8,073 nt of DNA. Origin: Deinococcus sp. Lineage in GTDB: Bacteria; Deinococcota; Deinococci; Deinococcales; Deinococcaceae. The DNA lies in NCBI GenBank assembly GCA_030524065.1, contig JAUNHF010000011.1, positions 6,007 through 14,079 of the forward strand. The letters run 5' to 3'. The stretch's first letter is position 1. Every line of letters starts with the position of its first letter. The position numbers and the translations under genes are program-made. Below, in pieces: positions 5,262-8,073 of the stretch. The notes under the pieces are model-generated. The model made no database searches, was not told where the DNA came from, and worked only from the letters and a program-made list of their open reading frames with translations.

Positions 5262-5304
5262 ACGGCCCCACAGCTGCGCGGGGGCCGGCTCAGAAAGCGA
5301 GAAC

Positions 5305-6882
5305 ATGACCAAGAAATTACTTCTCATCGCAGGCGGCGCCCTGCTGCTGACCGGCTGCGGAAGCACTGGCCCCATTCCCCCTTTCGGGCACACCCTGACC
5401 CAGGACTGGATCACCGCCGACTTTGACGGCCAGCAGGGCAGCGAGAGTATTTCCCGGACCAACCTGGCCGATATCGTCTTTAACAACAAGGGCGAGATTA
5501 TCGGCTGGTATGTCAAGAATTACGCCGGTTCGCCCTATATCAAGGAAAATGCCGACGGCACCTACGATTTCACGGCGCTGCAAAACGAACGTGGCATTAC
5601 CAATCTGGTCAATGGCCCGGCCCTACAGATCCGTGCTGAGGGCCTGGACGCCCAGGCGCCCGTCACTGCGCAGGAACCGCAGCTGACCAACAACGAAGAA
5701 GCCAACGAACAGGTGGCCGTCTTCCGCTACGAGCAGGGCGGTGTGCCCGTCACCAAGACAGTCACCATTCATACCCGCAACTACCTTGTCAACGTCAAGA
5801 CTGAAGTGGGCGGCGGCACCCAGAATTACCAGATGCTGCTGCCCGGCCTGGCGAACGAAGGCAACCCGCGTGTGCGGGCGCTGCCGCAGGTGGGCGAGGT
5901 GGCGACCGTGCAGGGCGCAGGCGTAACCAGCGTGGAGAACATCCGTTACGCCGGGATGCAGCACGTGCCGCCCAACCAGATGTCGCCGGCGCTGCTGGTG
6001 CGCCCTGAAGGCGGCACGCGCATAGATGCCCAGATGACCGGTGGCAGCAACGCCCTGCTGACCCTGGGCCTGTCGGGCAACAGCTCGGTGGACGTATACG
6101 GTGGCCGCAACGAGCTGATCCACCTCAAGCAGACCGGCTTTTATGGCCTGCCCGGCGTATTTGACCCCAACTGGTTCGGGCATATCAGCCTGGGCATCGT
6201 GTCGCTGATGGAATTTATGCACCGCCTGGTGGGCGACTGGGGCATTGTGATTCTGTTGATCGCCGTGCTGCTGCGGCTGGTGATGTGGCCGGTCATGCAG
6301 GCGCAGGCCCGCACCACCGCCAAGATGCAGGTGCTGCAGCCCAAGATGAAGGAGATTCAGGACCGCTACAAAGACGCCAAGGACCTGGAGTCACAGCGGG
6401 CCATGCAGATGGAAATGGCCGCGCTCTACAAGGAGCACAATTTCAACCCTGCCGGCTGCTTGTCCAGCTTTCTGCCGATGCCGGTGCTGATTGCGCTGTG
6501 GTCCACCATCCGCAACTTCGAGTTCGATTCAGGCTTCTTGTGGATGCCGGACCTGGCGATTCCTGATCCGCTGTGGATTTTGCCGGTGCTGTACCTGATC
6601 GCCAACATGGCGCAGCTGTGGCTCAGCACCCGCAAGACGCCGGAGATGTTCAAGCAGCAGGCCTTCATGTACCTGTTCTTCGTGTACTTCGCCCTGATTT
6701 TCCCAGCGGGCGTGAGTATCTACCTGATCATCTCCACCGTTATCGGCCTGCTGCAGCAGTTCATCGTGAACAAGCAGGTGGAAGCCGAGACGGCGCGCTC
6801 CGGCCAGACGGTTCAGAAGACGGTCCCTGCCGCCGCCGCCAAGCGCAAAAACAGCCGGGTGATCGACGCACCTAAGGACTGA
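5305..6882 (+). CDS. yidC: Membrane protein insertase YidC (Oxa1 family) with lipoprotein-type signal
   Basis: The product has 525 residues and inserts and folds membrane proteins alone or with SecYEG. The N-terminus is a lipoprotein signal, LLLTGC with Cys18 as predicted lipid site, where proteobacterial YidC has an uncleaved first helix. Residues 30-285 form a large extracytoplasmic domain like that of Gram-negative YidC. The conserved core follows: a helix at about 311-331 (DWGIVILLIAVLLRLVMWP) with the groove arginine R324, a charged cytoplasmic loop AKMQVLQPKMKEIQDRY (339-355), NPAGCLSSFLPMPVLIALW (381-399), and three more helices near 423-441, 453-468 and 470-488, with FPAGVSIY (466-473). 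The tail (489-525) ends with KRKNSR, which may help bind ribosomes. The start ATG at 5305 is preceded by a weak AAGCGAG; it is fixed by the signal sequence. It is single-gene, with its own terminator and without rnpA, yidD or jag next to it. Confidence 0.96.
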   Translation: MTKKLLLIAGGALLLTGCGSTGPIPPFGHTLTQDWITADFDGQQGSESISRTNLADIVFNNKGEIIGWYVKNYAGSPYIKENADGTYDFTALQNERGITNLVNGPALQIRAEGLDAQAPVTAQEPQLTNNEEANEQVAVFRYEQGGVPVTKTVTIHTRNYLVNVKTEVGGGTQNYQMLLPGLANEGNPRVRALPQVGEVATVQGAGVTSVENIRYAGMQHVPPNQMSPALLVRPEGGTRIDAQMTGGSNALLTLGLSGNSSVDVYGGRNELIHLKQTGFYGLPGVFDPNWFGHISLGIVSLMEFMHRLVGDWGIVILLIAVLLRLVMWPVMQAQARTTAKMQVLQPKMKEIQDRYKDAKDLESQRAMQMEMAALYKEHNFNPAGCLSSFLPMPVLIALWSTIRNFEFDSGFLWMPDLAIPDPLWILPVLYLIANMAQLWLSTRKTPEMFKQQAFMYLFFVYFALIFPAGVSIYLIISTVIGLLQQFIVNKQVEAETARSGQTVQKTVPAAAAKRKNSRVIDAPKD

Positions 6883-6903
6883 GCTTCGCAGCGTTTCCGT
6901 GTC

Positions 6904-6926
6904 CCCCCCGCAGCGGGGGGATTTTT
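6904..6926 (+). terminator. Intrinsic terminator of yidC
   Basis: CCCCCCG (6904-6910), loop CAG and CGGGGGG (6914-6920) form a perfect 7-bp stem followed by ATTTTT. It begins 21 bp past the yidC stop codon. Confidence 0.92.
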
Positions 6927-6950
6927 GTTGCCAGCGAAAGGCGGCGCAAG

Positions 6951-6968
6951 GCAATAAAAAACCCGCTC
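6951..6968 (-). repeat. 18-bp repeat, copy 1 (terminator 3' arm plus U-tract)
   Basis: GCAATAAAAAACCCGCTC is identical to 8048-8065. Read on the minus strand it is the 3' stem arm and T-tract of a terminator. The bases on either side differ, so it is a shared terminator module and not part of a longer repeat. Confidence 0.8.
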
Positions 6969-6992
6969 GCCTTACAAGAAGGTTCCGAGCGG
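6951..6992 (-). terminator. Intrinsic terminator downstream of corA
   Basis: On the minus strand, CCGCTCG (6992-6986), a 16-nt loop and CGAGCGG (6969-6963) are followed by GTTTTTTATT. It lies about 58 bp past the corA stop codon and faces the yidC terminator, so the two convergent units are both closed. The long loop is unusual but the stem is perfect. Confidence 0.85.
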
Positions 6993-7003
6993 TTATGTCT
7001 ATA

Positions 7004-7032
7004 ACTTTAGCGCGGTATGCAGTATTCGTCAA
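7004..7032 (-). promoter_or_regulatory. Promoter-like sequence just downstream of corA
   Basis: The minus strand carries TTGACG (7032-7027), a 17-bp spacer and TAAAGT (7009-7004), the best -35/-10 pair in the window. A start near 6998-6996 would run straight into the terminator at 6992-6951, giving an RNA of about 45 nt made almost entirely of that hairpin. It may be a relic promoter, a tiny RNA or chance. Confidence 0.35.
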
Positions 7033-7049
7033 GCGTATTCGGGCAAGCC

Positions 7050-7970
7050 TTACCACCACCCCCGCCGCCGGAAGATCCAGGCCAGGACTCCGGCCACCAG
7101 CACGAAGCTTGACCAGGCCAGCGCGTAGCCGAATTGCCAGCGCAGTTCGGGCATGGATTCGAAATTCATGCCCCATACGCCCGCCAGAAAGGTCAGCGGC
7201 AAAAACACCGTGCTGACGGCAGCCAGGGTCCGCATCACCTCATTCATGCGCTGGCTCTGCACGCTGGAATGGATTGCCAGCAGGTTCGAGAGGTTGTCGC
7301 GGCTGGTGTCCAGGCGTTTGCCCAGGCGGTTCATGGAATCGCGCACGTCACGAAATCGCAGCAGGTCGTCATCGGACGCCGAAGCGTGCCGTGCCAGCAG
7401 GGTCAGCGCGTCCTGCGCCTCGTTGCATAGCCGCCGGGCATGGTTCAGCCGCTGCTTGAGGTCAAAGACCGTCTGGACCATATCTTCCCTGCCGCCGCCA
7501 AACATCTGCTGCTCCAGCTCATCAATCCGGTCTTCCAGTGCCCGCATGAACACCACAAAACTTTCGGCGCCGGTGTCCAGAATTTCAAAGGCGATTTCGG
7601 CGGGGCTGTCCACCGTCTCGCGCCCTACGAGTTCCCGCACCCGCGCCAGATACGGCAGCTCGCCCCGGCTCAAGGTCAGCAGGCTGTCGGCGTACAGAAA
7701 AAGGCTGACGCGCTCGGACTCCTCGGCCAGACCTTCAGGGTTCGCGAGGGTCCGGAAGGTAAGAAAATCGCCCTGTGGATATTTCTCGTAGTGGCTGGCA
7801 TGGCCCGGCTCCAGGGCGTCTTCCACCGCCAGCTCGTTCATGGGAAAGGCCAGCTCCAGTGCCGCCAAGTCATGGTTGGTCGGCTCACTGACATGCAGCC
7901 AAAGCTGACGGCGATCCAAGTTCGCCTGCCACGGCACAAGTTGCCCGGAAAAGTCGGTGGCCTCTATCAC
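7050..7970 (-). CDS. corA: CorA-family magnesium/divalent cation channel
   Basis: From the GTG at 7970-7968 the product has 306 residues, near the usual 300-350. CorA is a homopentameric inner-membrane channel for Mg2+ (also Co2+ or Ni2+). The N-terminal part (1-140) is the alpha/beta cytoplasmic domain (WLHVSEPT, LAVEDALEPGHASHYEKY). Long helices follow (about 141-245), then TM1 near 249-269 ending in the signature GMN (267-269), an acidic loop with ESMPEL, and TM2 near 280-300, closed by the basic RRRGWW C-terminus. The frame is open up to a TTG at 8051, but that start falls inside the terminator of the next gene. The GTG is preferred because TAAACT (7983-7978) lies 7 nt before it, the leaderless pattern, and because it gives a family-like N-terminus. 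The Zn2+ exporter ZntB is a relative in the same superfamily, so ion choice is not proven. Confidence 0.92.
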   Translation of the reverse strand: MIEATDFSGQLVPWQANLDRRQLWLHVSEPTNHDLAALELAFPMNELAVEDALEPGHASHYEKYPQGDFLTFRTLANPEGLAEESERVSLFLYADSLLTLSRGELPYLARVRELVGRETVDSPAEIAFEILDTGAESFVVFMRALEDRIDELEQQMFGGGREDMVQTVFDLKQRLNHARRLCNEAQDALTLLARHASASDDDLLRFRDVRDSMNRLGKRLDTSRDNLSNLLAIHSSVQSQRMNEVMRTLAAVSTVFLPLTFLAGVWGMNFESMPELRWQFGYALAWSSFVLVAGVLAWIFRRRGWW

Positions 7971-7977
7971 GGGCCTC

Positions 7978-7983
7978 AGTTTA
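7978..7983 (-). promoter_or_regulatory. Leaderless -10 box of corA
   Basis: TAAACT on the minus strand lies 7 nt before the GTG start and is the same hexamer as the kbl -10 box. No good -35 is visible. It decides the corA start at 7970. Confidence 0.5.
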
Positions 7984-8047
7984 TCTGCCCCTTTGTGGCC
8001 TGGCTGCCAGCTGGCGGTCCGTAAAGGCAGCCCCCTGCCCCCTAGAA

Positions 8048-8073
8048 GCAATAAAAAACCCGCTCACTTGGAG
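8048..8073 (-). terminator. 3' half of a terminator from the next minus-strand gene (cut by the window edge)
   Basis: The minus strand reads GAGCGGGTTTTTTATTGC, identical over 18 bases to the 3' arm and T-tract of the corA terminator (repeat copy 2). The 5' arm would lie beyond base 8073. It implies that a minus-strand gene ends just right of the window and that corA is transcribed separately from it. Confidence 0.65.

Larger units (their letters stand above)
4801..5304. other. Long gene-free interval between rpmF and yidC
   Basis: These 504 bp hold the leaders and promoters of two divergent genes. Open frames on both strands here give Pro/Arg/Gly-rich translations with no family pattern and no clear Shine-Dalgarno, so I consider the interval non-coding. 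The half nearer rpmF is very GC-rich and full of short G/C inverted repeats, such as GGGGG/CCCCC at 4829-4846. The half nearer yidC includes the hairpin at 5243-5261. The genes that usually flank yidC in bacteria (rnpA, yidD) are not found here, not even as recognisable remnants. Confidence 0.6.

Noticed and set aside
5054..5426. Two short plus-strand frames before yidC, considered as yidD or rnpA
   Set aside because: Neither has the YidD pattern (RFYPTCS, RChPw.pGG) nor the RnpA RNR motif, and no clear Shine-Dalgarno precedes them.
6993..7009. Possible Deinococcus radiation/desiccation response motif (TTATGTC...)
   Set aside because: The left half matches well, but the right half loses the palindrome (ACTTTA instead of GACATAA), and the site lies between convergent terminators and not before a gene.
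6529..7176. 215-codon open frame on the minus strand
   Set aside because: It is antisense to the 3' end of yidC and spans both terminators and the end of corA.
7971..8051. Longer corA starting from TTG at 8051
   Set aside because: This start overlaps the U-tract of the neighbouring gene's terminator, adds 27 residues unlike the family, and lacks any start signal, whereas the GTG at 7970 has a correctly spaced -10 box.
1..8073. tRNA, rRNA, CRISPR, insertion sequence or prophage
   Set aside because: I looked for T-loop GTTCRA signatures in the gene gaps, spaced repeats, transposase or integrase motifs and terminal inverted repeats, and saw none.

Overview
This 8,073-bp, GC-rich window carries nine protein genes and looks like ordinary chromosomal housekeeping DNA from the Deinococcus lineage. 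That assignment is an inference. It rests on the GC-rich codon use, a 60-residue zinc-ribbon L32, a menaquinone-type methyltransferase, an unusual YidC, and above all on four genes whose only visible initiation signal is a TANNNT -10 box 6-7 nt before the start codon. That is the leaderless-mRNA pattern known to be common in Deinococcus. No phage, transposon, CRISPR, tRNA or rRNA signature is visible.

Layout. The left edge holds the N-terminal part of a GNAT acetyltransferase gene on the minus strand (1-216). It is divergent from a 67-residue helix-turn-helix protein gene (494-697) that has a long leader. The leader starts near an extended -10 box (337-345), can fold into nested helices, and ends in a terminator-like hairpin and T-tract abutting the Shine-Dalgarno sequence. 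Next come kbl (797-1984), a PLP-dependent alpha-oxoamine synthase, and menG/ubiE (1981-2712), which overlap by 4 nt. A secreted class A beta-lactamase-like serine hydrolase follows (2780-3967), preceded by two near-identical TACA-N6-TGTA dyads over its promoter. Then comes an ArsR-type winged-helix regulator (4004-4567).

Right half. rpmF (ribosomal protein L32, 4618-4800, minus) converges on the regulator gene and has its own terminator. About 500 bp without a recognisable gene separates rpmF from the divergent yidC (5305-6882), which encodes a membrane insertase with a lipoprotein-type signal, a large extracytoplasmic domain and the five-helix core. yidC ends in a strong terminator and converges on corA (7050-7970, minus), a CorA-type Mg2+ channel with its own terminator. 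At 8048-8073 the 3' half of another minus-strand terminator, sharing 18 identical bases with the corA one, shows that a further minus-strand gene lies to the right.

Functional links. Most genes are independent units. The only clear operon is kbl-menG, joining glycine/threonine (or biotin-type) CoA chemistry to the last step of menaquinone synthesis. The most noteworthy items are the structured attenuator-like leader of the small HTH gene, the paired operator of the serine hydrolase, the set of leaderless starts, the hybrid YidC architecture, and a possible terminator-ending tiny transcript downstream of corA.
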